A stretch of DNA of 64,000 nt from Streptomyces cinnabarinus (GCF_027270315.1 NZ_CP114413.1:4464001-4528000), one strand, 5' to 3'; counted from the first letter of the stretch, positions 25,738-34,273 are shown. Made by a program: numbers and translations. Notes: generated by a model not told the origin, from the letters alone.

Positions 25738-27195
25738 GTGGCGGAGGAGCTCCCGGAGACCCCGGAGACTGCCGAGGAAGAGCCCATCAAGCAGCGCAAG
25801 AACGGCCTGTACCCGGGCGTGTCCGACGAGCTGGCCGAGAGCATGAAGTCCGGCTGGGCCGACACGGAGCTGCACGATCTGAAGGCGATCCCTCAGGCCG
25901 CCGAGACCGCCGCGCGGCGCGCCGCGCTGTCGGCGCGGTTCCCGGGTGAGCGTCTGGTGATCCCCGCGGGCCATCTGAAGACCCGCTCGAACGACACGGA
26001 GTATCCCTTCCGGGCCTCGGTCGAGTACGCCTACCTCACCGGCAACCAGACCGAGGACGGCGTTCTGGTCCTGGAGCCCGTCACCGACGGTCACAAGGCG
26101 ACGATCTACCTGCTGCCCCGCTCCGACCGCGAGAACGGCGAGTTCTGGCTCTCCGGCCAGGGCGAGCTGTGGGTCGGCCGCCGGCACTCCCTCACCGAGG
26201 CCGGGACGCTGTACGGCATCCCCGCCTCCGACGTCCGCGAGCTGGCCGACGCGTTGCGCGAGGCCACCGGACCGGTCCGGGTCGTCCGCGGCTACGACGC
26301 CGGGATCGAGGCCGCGCTGACCGACAAGGTGACCGCCGAGCGGGACGAGGAGCTGCGGGTCTTCCTGTCCGAGGCGCGGATGGTCAAGGATGCCTTCGAG
26401 ATCGGCGAGCTCCAGAAGGCCGTCGACTCGACGGTGCGCGGCTTCGAGGACGTGGTGAAGGTCCTCGACAAGGCCGAGGCCACCTCCGAGCGCTACATCG
26501 AGGGCACGTTCTTCCTCCGGGCGCGCGTCGAGGGCAATGACGTGGGCTACGGCTCCATCTGCGCGGCCGGGCCGCACGCCTGCACGCTGCACTGGGTGCG
26601 CAACGACGGGCCCGTGCGGTCCGGGGACCTGCTGCTGCTGGACGCGGGCGTGGAGACGCACACGTACTACACCGCCGATGTCACGCGGACGCTGCCGATC
26701 AACGGCACGTACAGCGCGATCCAGAAGAAGATCTACGACGCCGTGTACGAGGCCCAGGAGGCCGGGATCGCGGCGGTGCGGCCGGGGGCGAAGTACCGGG
26801 ACTTCCACGACGCCTCGCAGCGGGTGCTGGCCGAGCGGCTCGTGGAGTGGGGGCTGGTCGAGGGGCCCGTGGAGCGGGTGCTGGAGCTGGGGCTGCAGCG
26901 GCGGTGGACGCTGCACGGGACGGGACACATGCTCGGGATGGACGTCCATGACTGTGCGGCGGCCCGGGTGGAGACATACGTCGACGGGGTGCTCGAGCCG
27001 GGGATGTGTCTGACGGTCGAGCCCGGGTTGTACTTCCAGGCCGACGATCTGACGGTGCCCGAGGAGTACCGGGGCATCGGGGTGCGGATCGAGGACGACA
27101 TCCTGGTGACGGAGGACGGGAACCGGAATCTGTCTGCGGGGCTTCCTCGACGGTCGGACGAGGTCGAGGCCTGGATGGCTGCGCTGACGGGCTGA
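25738..27195 (+). CDS. pepP: Xaa-Pro aminopeptidase (aminopeptidase P)
   Basis: 485 residues, M24 pita-bread metallopeptidase that removes N-terminal residues ahead of proline. The metal ligands are visible: LLLLDAG (Asp), YYTADVTRTLP (Asp), HGTGHMLGMDVHD (His), TVEPGLYF (Glu) and VRIEDD (Glu). The N-terminal third is the aminopeptidase P creatinase-like domain (YPFRASVEYAYLTG). GTG 25738 is chosen because aaggagg ends 7 bases before it; the ATG at 25732 would touch the ribosome site. Confidence 0.93.
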   Translation: MAEELPETPETAEEEPIKQRKNGLYPGVSDELAESMKSGWADTELHDLKAIPQAAETAARRAALSARFPGERLVIPAGHLKTRSNDTEYPFRASVEYAYLTGNQTEDGVLVLEPVTDGHKATIYLLPRSDRENGEFWLSGQGELWVGRRHSLTEAGTLYGIPASDVRELADALREATGPVRVVRGYDAGIEAALTDKVTAERDEELRVFLSEARMVKDAFEIGELQKAVDSTVRGFEDVVKVLDKAEATSERYIEGTFFLRARVEGNDVGYGSICAAGPHACTLHWVRNDGPVRSGDLLLLDAGVETHTYYTADVTRTLPINGTYSAIQKKIYDAVYEAQEAGIAAVRPGAKYRDFHDASQRVLAERLVEWGLVEGPVERVLELGLQRRWTLHGTGHMLGMDVHDCAAARVETYVDGVLEPGMCLTVEPGLYFQADDLTVPEEYRGIGVRIEDDILVTEDGNRNLSAGLPRRSDEVEAWMAALTG

Positions 27196-27215
27196 GTTCT
27201 CGGGTGCGGGTGCGT

Positions 27216-27246
27216 GGGGGCTGGTCGCGCAGTTCCCCGCGCCCCT
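27216..27246. repeat. Dispersed 31-bp Streptomyces repeat, copy 1
   Basis: A 31-base sequence beginning gggggctggtcgcgcagttc and ending ccccgcgcccct is identical at 54916-54946. Its ends can pair (ggggc / gcccc). This copy ends directly at the ribosome site of the MocR gene. Confidence 0.85.
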
Positions 27247-27258
27247 TAAGGAGCCTGT

Positions 27259-28611
27259 GTGGACCTGCACTTGGAGCTCTCCGCCGCTGACGGGCGCCGT
27301 GCCGGTCTTGAGCGGGCTCTTCGGGCGGCTGTGCGGGACGGGCGGTTGGCGGCCGGGGAGCGGTTGCCCGCTACCCGGCGGCTTGCCGAGGAGTTGGGGG
27401 TTTCTCGGAATACCGTCAAAGCGGCCTACGACCAGCTCGTCGCCGAGGGGTACTTCACCGCTCGGCAGGGTTCGGGGACACAGGTCGCTCCGCTCGCCTC
27501 TCCGGTAGGCGCGGCGCCGGAGGCTTCCGTACGCGCGCGTGCGCCGCGGTTCGATCTGCGGCCGGGGAGTCCTGACGTGGGGGCGTTTCCCGCGGCGGCG
27601 TGGTCGCGGGCGTGGCGGCGAGCGGTCGCCACAGCGCCGTCCCTGGCCTACGACTACGGCGATCCCCGGGGACGGATCGAGCTGCGGACCGCCTTGTCGG
27701 GGTATCTGGGGCGGGCCCGTGGAGTGCTCGCGCCGCCCGAACGGATCGTCGTCACCTCGGGGTATGTGCAGGGGCTCGCACTGCTCACGCGCGTGCTGGA
27801 CGGCGGCGAGATCGCCATGGAGGATCCTGGGCTGCCCTTCCACCGGGATGTCGTACGGCGCAACGGCGGATCCGTGGTGCCGGTGCCGGTCGATGAGCGC
27901 GGGGTCCGGGTGGACGGTCTCGGGGAGCCCGCGGCTGTCGTCGTCACGCCCGCTCATCAGTATCCGACCGGGGTCACGCTCAATCCGGAGCGGCGGCGGG
28001 CGCTCACCGACTGGGCACGCGCGCGTGGCGCACTGATCGTCGAGGACGACTACGACGGAGAGTTCCGTTACGACCGGCAGCCCGTCGGGGCGTTGCAGGG
28101 GATGGCGCCAGGGCAGGTCGGGTACCTGGGGACCGCCTCCAAAACGCTCGGGCCGGCGCTGCGGCTCGGCTGGATGGTGCTGCCCCCGCACCTCGTCGAC
28201 GCGGTCGCCGACGCCAAGCTGCACAGCGACCATCACACCGAGTCGCTCGGGCAGTTGGCGCTCGCCGAGCTGATCGACAGCCATGCCTACGACCGCCATG
28301 TGCGCGCCAGTCGGCTGCGGTACCGGAGGCGTAGGGACCAGCTCGTCGAACGGCTCGGGGCGCGGCGGGGTGTGCGCGGTGTACGGGGCATCGCCGCGGG
28401 GCTGCACGCGCTGGTGGAGGTCGACAACGAGGCCGCGGTGCTGGCGCGGGCCGAAGCGGAAGGGCTCGCGGTCGGGGCGCTCGGCGAGCACTGGCACTCG
28501 GCGGCGGGCGAAGAGCGGCCGCAGGGGTTGGTCGTGGGGTACGGGACGCCTCGGGAGCGGGCGTATCCGGAGGCCTTGGAGGTGCTCGGCAAGGTGCTCG
28601 ACGGTCCTTGA
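27259..28611 (+). CDS. MocR-type regulator (GntR winged helix fused to PLP aminotransferase domain)
   Basis: 450 residues: an N-terminal winged helix (RLPATRRLAEELGVSRNTVK, about 30-60) and a fold-type-I aminotransferase domain whose PLP Lys is K295 in TASKTLGPALR; the EDDYDGEFRYDR motif precedes it. MocR proteins sense PLP or an amine and usually control a neighbouring gene. The MFS exporter starts 68 bp downstream, and two TTGGGCCA/TGGGTCCA-like half-sites lie in that gap. GTG start with aaggag upstream, abutting a dispersed repeat. Confidence 0.9.
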   Translation: MDLHLELSAADGRRAGLERALRAAVRDGRLAAGERLPATRRLAEELGVSRNTVKAAYDQLVAEGYFTARQGSGTQVAPLASPVGAAPEASVRARAPRFDLRPGSPDVGAFPAAAWSRAWRRAVATAPSLAYDYGDPRGRIELRTALSGYLGRARGVLAPPERIVVTSGYVQGLALLTRVLDGGEIAMEDPGLPFHRDVVRRNGGSVVPVPVDERGVRVDGLGEPAAVVVTPAHQYPTGVTLNPERRRALTDWARARGALIVEDDYDGEFRYDRQPVGALQGMAPGQVGYLGTASKTLGPALRLGWMVLPPHLVDAVADAKLHSDHHTESLGQLALAELIDSHAYDRHVRASRLRYRRRRDQLVERLGARRGVRGVRGIAAGLHALVEVDNEAAVLARAEAEGLAVGALGEHWHSAAGEERPQGLVVGYGTPRERAYPEALEVLGKVLDGP

Positions 28612-28660
28612 ATTGGGCCAAGCTTCCGGGCCTTCGGTGGCTCTGTCCATGGGTCCAGTT
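28612..28660. promoter_or_regulatory. Two direct half-sites, probable MocR operator for the MFS gene
   Basis: attgggccaa (28612-28621) and atgggtccag (28650-28659) occur in the same orientation about 38 bp apart, just before the MFS start. MocR proteins are known to bind paired sites of the type TTGGxCCA. The assignment is inferred. Confidence 0.4.
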
Positions 28661-28679
28661 CGCTCCTAACGTCGTAGCC

Positions 28680-29912
28680 ATGACGAACTCCCTGGTTCCG
28701 CCCGCGGGTCCGCAACGCGTCCTGGCTCTGGCCCAGTTGGCCAACTCGGTCGGGGACGGCGCCTTCTATGTCACCTCGGCGCTCTATTTCACCCACGTCG
28801 TCGGGCTCGACCCCGCGCGCGTGGGGCTCGGGCTGACGCTGGCCTGGGCGGTCGGGTCGCTGGCGGGGGTGCCGCTCGGGCGGCTCGCGGACCGGCGCGG
28901 GGCGCGGGGCACGGCCGTGCTGCTGGCGCTCGCGACCGGGCTCGCGGTGGCGTCCTTCCTGGTCGTACGGGGGTTCTGGCCCTTCGTCGGGGCGGCCGTC
29001 GGGTACGCGACCGCGCAGTCCGGGCTCGCGGCGGCCCGGCAGGCGCTGCTGGCAGGGCTGGTGTCCACCGGGGAGCGGACCGGGCTCCTGGCGCATCTTC
29101 AGTCCACGCTCAACGCCGGGCTGGCCGTGGGCGCGGGACTGGGCGGGCTGGCGCTGCACCTGGGGACGCGGGAGGCGTATCTCGGGGTGTTCGCGCTGGA
29201 CGCGGTGAGCTTTCTGCTCTGTGCGGGGGTGCTGCTGCGGCTGCCGGTGGTGGCGCCGGTCGCGGTGGTGAAGGGGGCCGGGGCGGGAGCTGGGCTCGGG
29301 GTGCTGCGGGACCGGCCGTATGTCCTGCTCACCGCGCTCAACACCGTGTTGCTGCTGCGGATGCCGTTGCTGAGTCTCGGGTTGCCGCTGTGGATCGCCG
29401 AGCGGACCGCCGCGCCCACGTGGCTGGTGTCGGTGCTGTTCGTGCTCAACACCGGGGCGGTGATGCTGTTCCAAGTGCGGATGGCTCGTGGGGTGACCGG
29501 GCTCGGCACGGCCGTGGGGGCGGTGCGGCGGTCCGGGTGGGTGATGCTCGCGGCGTGCGGGGTGTTCCCGCTGTCGGCGGGGGTGTCGGCCTGGATGGCG
29601 GTGGGGGTGCTGGTGGTCGGGGCGGTGCTGCTGGTCGTCGCGGAGATGGGGCAGTCGGCGGGGGCCTGGCAGCTGTCCTTCGATCTCGCGCCGGGTGATC
29701 GGGTCGGGGAGTACCAGGGGTTCTTCGGTACGGGGGTCACGGTGGCGCGGACCGCTGGGCCACTGGTGCTGACCGCGCTGCTGGTGGAGTGGGGAACGCC
29801 TGGGTGGTTGCTGTTGGGTGGCGTGACTGTGGTGGCGTCCTGTGCGATGGGGCCGGTGGCTCGGAGGGCTGCGGCGGGGCGTCGTACGGTGGCTCTTGTG
29901 CCCGCTGTCTGA
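28680..29912 (+). CDS. MFS transporter
   Basis: 410 residues, about 12 membrane helices, with the MFS loop motif GRLADRRGARG between helices 2 and 3. Probably an exporter. ATG 28680; the open frame upstream (from 28608) overlaps the probable operator and is not coding. Placed directly after the MocR gene, which is likely its regulator. Converges on the CitG-like gene. Confidence 0.85.
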   Translation: MTNSLVPPAGPQRVLALAQLANSVGDGAFYVTSALYFTHVVGLDPARVGLGLTLAWAVGSLAGVPLGRLADRRGARGTAVLLALATGLAVASFLVVRGFWPFVGAAVGYATAQSGLAAARQALLAGLVSTGERTGLLAHLQSTLNAGLAVGAGLGGLALHLGTREAYLGVFALDAVSFLLCAGVLLRLPVVAPVAVVKGAGAGAGLGVLRDRPYVLLTALNTVLLLRMPLLSLGLPLWIAERTAAPTWLVSVLFVLNTGAVMLFQVRMARGVTGLGTAVGAVRRSGWVMLAACGVFPLSAGVSAWMAVGVLVVGAVLLVVAEMGQSAGAWQLSFDLAPGDRVGEYQGFFGTGVTVARTAGPLVLTALLVEWGTPGWLLLGGVTVVASCAMGPVARRAAAGRRTVALVPAV

Positions 29913-29948
29913 ACTGTTGTCGGGGCAGGGGCTTGACGAGGCTTGCGC

Positions 29949-30734
29949 TCACCGGCGCTTGCCGGGTGCCGGTGTGGCCGGCAGTGCCTCCAGAAACAGT
30001 GCCCCAGCCAGCAGGCCCGCGCTCCCCCGGGGGCTCCAGCCTCGGTTGTGCAGGTCTGTGGTCAGGGCTGTCAGGGCCTTTGAACCGGTGGCTGTTGCCG
30101 TTCCGCCTGCCTCCAGCACTCCTCTCGCGCCCGCCTGTACGTGCCGAAGGCCTGTCGGGCCAGCTGTGTACAGGAGTTCCGTGTCCTGGAGGGTGGACAT
30201 GATGGTGAGCAGGGCGTTCAGGCGGGAGTGGGTGTGCGCGTCGGTGAGGACGGCCCGTGCTCTCCGGATGTGCGGGAAGCCCGCGCGGGCCTCTCCCCTC
30301 GCTCCGGCCGCGCCGTACTTCGCGGACACCGAGGAGCCCCGGGACGGTCTGCGCGGGGCCCCCTTGTCGGGATGCGCGACGATGCGCTTCGCCGTTGCCG
30401 TGGCCTCCCCGGGGTCCATCGCAGCCGCCGCCACCAGCAGGCCCAGCGTCCACAGGGCACCCCGGTGGCCGCCGCCCGCCAGGGCCACGGAGTGTTCGGT
30501 GCAGCGGCCGATCGCGCCGAGTTCCGCGCGCAGCCCGGGAGTCGGCTCGCCGGTTCTGCGGGCCGCCGCCGCCATCGCCGCGAGGCCGGGGGCGAGGGCC
30601 TTCGCCGACCAGCGCAGGGTGTGGTGGGTTGGGTGGGAGCGGTCCGGGAGGCCAGGTTTCGGGGTCAGGGCCAGTTGGTCCGTCAGTGCCGTCACCGCTG
30701 CCCGCGCCAGCGCCTCGTCCTCTCGGCTCGTCAT
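29949..30734 (-). CDS. CitG/MdcB-family triphosphoribosyl-dephospho-CoA synthase-like protein
   Basis: 261 residues. The family markers LTPKPGLPDRSHPTHH, GGGHRGALWTLGLL and YGAAGARGEARAGFPHI are present. The known enzymes join ATP and dephospho-CoA to make the prosthetic-group precursor of citrate or malonate lyase. No lyase acyl-carrier, holo-ACP synthase-like CitX/MdcG or decarboxylase gene is in the window, so the client protein is unknown. The ATG lies 8 bp after the dioxygenase stop, at the end of a leftward gene series. Confidence 0.78.
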   Translation of the reverse strand: MTSREDEALARAAVTALTDQLALTPKPGLPDRSHPTHHTLRWSAKALAPGLAAMAAAARRTGEPTPGLRAELGAIGRCTEHSVALAGGGHRGALWTLGLLVAAAAMDPGEATATAKRIVAHPDKGAPRRPSRGSSVSAKYGAAGARGEARAGFPHIRRARAVLTDAHTHSRLNALLTIMSTLQDTELLYTAGPTGLRHVQAGARGVLEAGGTATATGSKALTALTTDLHNRGWSPRGSAGLLAGALFLEALPATPAPGKRR

Positions 30735-30742
30735 CGCCGTAC

Positions 30743-31651
30743 CTACGACGACGCCGACGGGGCGTCGCTCGGCGGGGTGCCGTCGGGGGGTGTGCCGCCC
30801 TCGCCTCCGCCGCCCGCGCCCGTGTTCTCCGCGTCCGGGTCTATGCCCAGGGTCAGGGAGCCCTTGTAACCCCTCGACGGGTCTGTCTTCTTCACCAGCT
30901 TCAGAGTCAGAAGGCCGCTTGACGCGCCGCCGCCGTCATAAACCATGTCGTCGTCCAGCGTGGTGTAGCTGCCCGAGTGCTGCGCATACGGCTCCAGCGT
31001 GAAGATCTCCTGGGCCACCTCGTCGTCGAAGAACAGCTGGCCCGTGAAGTTGACCTTGCCGCCCTCGTAGGTGCCGTCCTCCTTCTCGCCGCCGGTGTGC
31101 ACCTTGAGGTGGATGTGGCAGGTGCGCGGGGTGTACCAGCCGGGGAAGATCGTCTCGAACTTGACCACTCCGTTGGCGTTGGCTAGCTGGTAGCCGCGCA
31201 GATACGTGGCGTCGTTCGCCGTCGAGCCGTCCTCGCTCTCCGCGGGGGCCGAGCCACCGGGGTTGGCCGTGGTGTAGCCGGAGTAGTAGCCCCAGGCGTC
31301 GCAGTGCCAGATCTCCACGGCGGCCCCGGGCACCGGGGTGCAGCCGTCCGTCGCGTCCACCACCGTCAGACGCAGGGTCAGGGGGACGCCGCTCTTGCCC
31401 TCGGTGATGTCCTTCCGCACCAGCGCGCCGTCCAGGTAGTACGGGCCCTCGGTGACGCTCGACATCAGCGTCATGCAGGTGCTGGTGGCCGAGCTCGTGG
31501 TCGTAGCCGCCGCTTCCGCCGTCGCCCCGTCCGCGAACGCCGCCTGGTAGCCCGCGAAGGCCAGGCCGCCCGCCGCCACCGTGCCGCCGGTCACCGCGAG
31601 GGCGCGACGCCGGGTGATCGAGGTGTCCTTGTGGTTTCCCGTCATGGACAT
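30743..31651 (-). CDS. Tat-exported intradiol ring-cleavage dioxygenase
   Basis: 302 residues. A twin-arginine signal (SITRRRALAVTGGT, about 11-42) precedes an intradiol dioxygenase beta-sandwich. Iron ligands can be placed: Tyr in WGYYSGY (about 122-126), Tyr in PGWYTPR (173) and the two His of CHIHLKV (179, 181). It would cleave a catechol between its hydroxyls outside the cytoplasm. The tail (after about 285) is a Gly/Pro/Ser-rich disordered stretch. ATG 31651 or 31645; ribosome site weak. It lies 20 bp after the HAD-IB gene. Confidence 0.85.
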   Translation of the reverse strand: MSMTGNHKDTSITRRRALAVTGGTVAAGGLAFAGYQAAFADGATAEAAATTTSSATSTCMTLMSSVTEGPYYLDGALVRKDITEGKSGVPLTLRLTVVDATDGCTPVPGAAVEIWHCDAWGYYSGYTTANPGGSAPAESEDGSTANDATYLRGYQLANANGVVKFETIFPGWYTPRTCHIHLKVHTGGEKEDGTYEGGKVNFTGQLFFDDEVAQEIFTLEPYAQHSGSYTTLDDDMVYDGGGASSGLLTLKLVKKTDPSRGYKGSLTLGIDPDAENTGAGGGGEGGTPPDGTPPSDAPSASS

Positions 31652-31671
31652 GAACGTAGGGACGGTGGCCG

Positions 31672-32382
31672 TCAGGACCTTGGGCGGCGGCTGTGGGCCA
31701 GCTGAGAGTCCTGAGCCGGGTGAAGACGAGGCCATACCGTCCAGCCGTAGCGGCGGGCCTGTTCTCTCATCTCCGGGTCCTCGCCCACCACCACCGCCCT
31801 GCCTGTCAGGCGTAGCAGCGGCAGGTCGGAGCTGTGGTCGCCGTAGGACGTGGAGGCGGTCAGGTCCAGGCGGGCGGTTGTCGTCAGGGTGCGGACCGCT
31901 TCCGCCTTCGCCTCGCCGATCATCGGGCGCTCCACCCGGCCGGTGTATCTGCCGTGCGCCGTCGCCGGGTCCGAGCACACCACGATGTCGGCGTCCAAGT
32001 AGCGGGCTATTGGGGCCAGGCAGCCGCGGAACGAGCCCGAGACCAGCACGATCAGGTCGCCCGCTCGCTGGTGCGCGCGCAGCGTCTCCACCACTTGTTC
32101 GTTGAAGAAGTCGCCCCGGTCCAGTTCGGCGCGGAACCACTCCTCGGCCAGCGCCGCGATCGCGCGGACATCGGCTCCCGCGTACGAGGCGAAGTAGGCG
32201 CGGTTGGTCTCCGCGCGGGGCACTCCGGCGGCCGTCATGGCCTTCAGCCGCTGCCGTTCGTAGCGGTACGCCGACGGCGGATGCCCCTCGGCGGCGAGCC
32301 GGAACTCCAGGAACCGGAACATGCTGGTGACGTTGATGACGGTGCCGTCGACGTCGAAGAAGGCGGCTGTGCGTCGGCGCAA
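31672..32382 (-). CDS. HAD-IB family phosphatase
   Basis: 236 residues of the SerB-like HAD-IB group: motif I FFDVDGTVI at the N-terminus, motif II VLVSGSF, and motif IV YGDHSSDLPLL. It removes phosphate from a small molecule; the target is unknown. I chose TTG 32382 because acggagg lies 5 bases upstream and motif I then starts at residue 8, as in relatives; an upstream in-frame start at 32445 has no ribosome site. Part of the leftward series facing the AvrD cluster, where dephosphorylation of a sugar-phosphate product is a possible job. Confidence 0.8.
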   Translation of the reverse strand: MRRRTAAFFDVDGTVINVTSMFRFLEFRLAAEGHPPSAYRYERQRLKAMTAAGVPRAETNRAYFASYAGADVRAIAALAEEWFRAELDRGDFFNEQVVETLRAHQRAGDLIVLVSGSFRGCLAPIARYLDADIVVCSDPATAHGRYTGRVERPMIGEAKAEAVRTLTTTARLDLTASTSYGDHSSDLPLLRLTGRAVVVGEDPEMREQARRYGWTVWPRLHPAQDSQLAHSRRPRS

Positions 32383-32462
32383 AACATCCTCCGTGAGATC
32401 TGGAAGGCACCCGCCCCGCGCGGGGCCGACGGGGGGTGACGGCACGCGCGGGGCGGGAGCTG

Positions 32463-32933
32463 TCAGCCGGCCGCCGCGCCCTCGGCCACGGCCGTTTCCG
32501 CCGCGGCCGGTTCGGCCACCGGGAGCAGTCCCCGCTCGGCGAACACGCGCTTGGCCGTGCTCAGGCCGTTGAAGGTGCGCGGGAAACCGACGAAGGCCAG
32601 GCCGTGCACGAGGGCGTCCACCACCTCCTGCGGCTCGACGCCCGCGTTCAGGGCGAGGTTGAGGTGGAAGGCGAACTGGCGCTCCGTGTCGCCGAGTGCC
32701 GTCAGCAGTGCCAGCGTCACCAACTGCCGCTGCCGGTCGTCCAGTCCGCCCCGGCCGTAGAGGTCGCCGAAGACGAACTCGGCGACATAGCGGCCCATGT
32801 CGGGGGCCACGTCGGCCAGCGCGGTGAAGATCGCGTCACCCGAGTCGCCGAGTTCGAGCAGCTTGGCGTGACCGCGCTCGAAGCGGGGGTTGCCGCGCTG
32901 CTCTTCACGGATGTCGCGGACCTCGGTGGTCAT
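32463..32933 (-). CDS. Carboxymuconolactone-decarboxylase-like protein
   Basis: 156 residues of the AhpD/CMD all-helical fold (LDDRQRQLVTLALLTALGD, AFHLNLALNAGVEPQEVVDALVH). The CxxC peroxidase motif of AhpD is absent, and the pattern is nearer to the PcaC decarboxylase group. Its ATG overlaps the stop of the dienelactone hydrolase gene (ATGA), so the two are translationally coupled. Substrate unknown. Confidence 0.82.
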   Translation of the reverse strand: MTTEVRDIREEQRGNPRFERGHAKLLELGDSGDAIFTALADVAPDMGRYVAEFVFGDLYGRGGLDDRQRQLVTLALLTALGDTERQFAFHLNLALNAGVEPQEVVDALVHGLAFVGFPRTFNGLSTAKRVFAERGLLPVAEPAAAETAVAEGAAAG

Positions 32934-33676
32934 ACGGCCGGCTCCGCGTGGCGCGCGGTGAAGTCCAGCAGCCGCTGCCAGGCGTCGGCGCTGATGTCCT
33001 TCCACTCCGGGGAGCCGCCGTCGAAGAAGGAGTGCGGGGCACCGTCGTAGATCTTGTACTCGTAGGCCTTGCCCGCGTCGTCCAGCTTGCCGCGGAAGGC
33101 CGTGAAGTCCTCCTGGGTGGTGGCGACGTCGTCGCCGGCGAGGAGGAGCAGCAGCGGGGCGGAGATGTCCGGCAGCCGGTCCTCGGCGAGGCCGGGAAGG
33201 CCGTAGAAGCCGATGGAGCCCGCCAGTTCGAGTTCGGTGCCCGCGAGCCGCCAGGAGTGGCCGCCGCCGAGGCAGAAGCCGACCGAGAAGACGGTGACGC
33301 CGGGGTTCTGCCCGGTGAGGTGGGCGACCGCGGCCGCGGCGTCCTCGGCCACGCTGTCCGGGACCAGCTGCTTGAAGTGCGGCTGCCACTCGAACTCGTC
33401 GTCGCGCGGCCCGAGTCCGGCCGTACGCCCGTAGTAGTCGAGCACGACGGCGGCGAACCCGGCCTCGGCGAACCGGCGCGCCAGCTCCTGGTAGTAGGCG
33501 TGGACGCCGCGGATGTCCGGAAGGATCACCACGCCGCGTCCGTTGGGCTCACCCGGCCGCGCTTGGAAGGCGGTGAACGCCGTCCCGTCCTGGGAGGTCA
33601 GTTCGATCAGCCCCTCCTCGGCCACGCTGCCGGGGTTCTCGACGGCGGGGGGCCTGCTGTCGGTGCTGTGGCACAT
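32930..33676 (-). CDS. Dienelactone hydrolase family protein
   Basis: 248 residues, alpha/beta-hydrolase with Cys nucleophile in GFCLGGGH (C135), the Asp in LLAGDDVA and the His in GAPHSFFDGG. Such enzymes open lactone rings. The start ATG 33676 lies inside the last 70 bp of the thioesterase gene (33607-34116), and the stop overlaps the next gene. Coupling with a CMD-like protein and an intradiol dioxygenase recalls aromatic catabolism, but other catechol-pathway genes are missing; action on a lactone from the adjacent cluster is an alternative. Confidence 0.87.
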   Translation of the reverse strand: MCHSTDSRPPAVENPGSVAEEGLIELTSQDGTAFTAFQARPGEPNGRGVVILPDIRGVHAYYQELARRFAEAGFAAVVLDYYGRTAGLGPRDDEFEWQPHFKQLVPDSVAEDAAAAVAHLTGQNPGVTVFSVGFCLGGGHSWRLAGTELELAGSIGFYGLPGLAEDRLPDISAPLLLLLAGDDVATTQEDFTAFRGKLDDAGKAYEYKIYDGAPHSFFDGGSPEWKDISADAWQRLLDFTARHAEPAV

Positions 33677-34116
33677 GGGGTGTTGGCCTCTCTTCGATGG
33701 TGATGGCGGACGCTCACGGCGCAGGTCAGCCGGGCGGTGCAGGTGCGTCGGCCGGAGCTGTCGGTGATGACGATCTCGTAGGTGGCGGTGGTCCGGCCCT
33801 CGTGCAGGGGACGGGCCTCGCCGGTCACCGTGCCGCCGGCCACCCAGCGGTGGTGGGTGCAGGAGAGGTCCAGGCCGACCGCGTGGCCGCCGGGTCCGGA
33901 GTACAGGAACGCGGCGACGGATCCCAGGGTCTCGGCCAGTACGGCGTTGGCGCCGCCGTGCATGATGCCGACGGGCTGCCGGTTGCCGTCCACGGGCATG
34001 GTGCCGATGACCAGTCCCGGCTCGCAGCGCACCAGCTCGATCCCCATCTTGGAGACGAGCTGCTGATGGCTGAACTCCGGCGTCACGGCCCAGGGGCCGA
34101 GCGTGCTGACGGACAT
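33607..34116 (-). CDS. PaaI-type hotdog thioesterase
   Basis: 169 residues. Hotdog fold with the PaaI-family motif QPVGIMHGGANAVLAETLGS. It hydrolyses an acyl-CoA or acyl-ACP. The natural domain ends near residue 145; the last 25 residues (Pro/Arg/Ala-rich) are produced while the frame overlaps the 5' end of the dienelactone hydrolase gene and may be extra. ATG 34116 follows gggaggcagcc. Divergent from the AvrD-like gene with a 206-bp shared promoter region. Confidence 0.85.
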   Translation of the reverse strand: MSVSTLGPWAVTPEFSHQQLVSKMGIELVRCEPGLVIGTMPVDGNRQPVGIMHGGANAVLAETLGSVAAFLYSGPGGHAVGLDLSCTHHRWVAGGTVTGEARPLHEGRTTATYEIVITDSSGRRTCTARLTCAVSVRHHHRREANTPCATAPTAGPPPSRTPAAWPRRG

Positions 34117-34261
34117 GGCTGCCTCCCCCTGTGCGGCACGGGAATCCGTGACCGCGAACACCCCCGACGCTAGTCAATTCCGCCCGGCCCGGAAAAGGGC
34201 GGCAACTGGTGGTGTCCAGGGTGGTGTTGGCAGTAACCGCATGAGCCGACTCACGTTGCGG

Positions 34262-34273
34262 CGAAAGTTTTCG
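34262..34273. promoter_or_regulatory. Palindrome cgaaagttttcg between the thioesterase and AvrD-like genes
   Basis: A 12-bp palindrome (CGAAA/TTTCG around GT) lies centrally in the divergent promoter region, about 50 bp before the AvrD-like start. A candidate operator for the cluster regulator; not tested. Confidence 0.4.

Noticed and set aside
25723..28650. 975-residue open frame on the minus strand opposite pepP and the MocR gene
   Set aside because: It lies antisense to two well-supported genes; long antisense frames arise from third-position GC bias. No domain is recognisable and it has no ribosome site.
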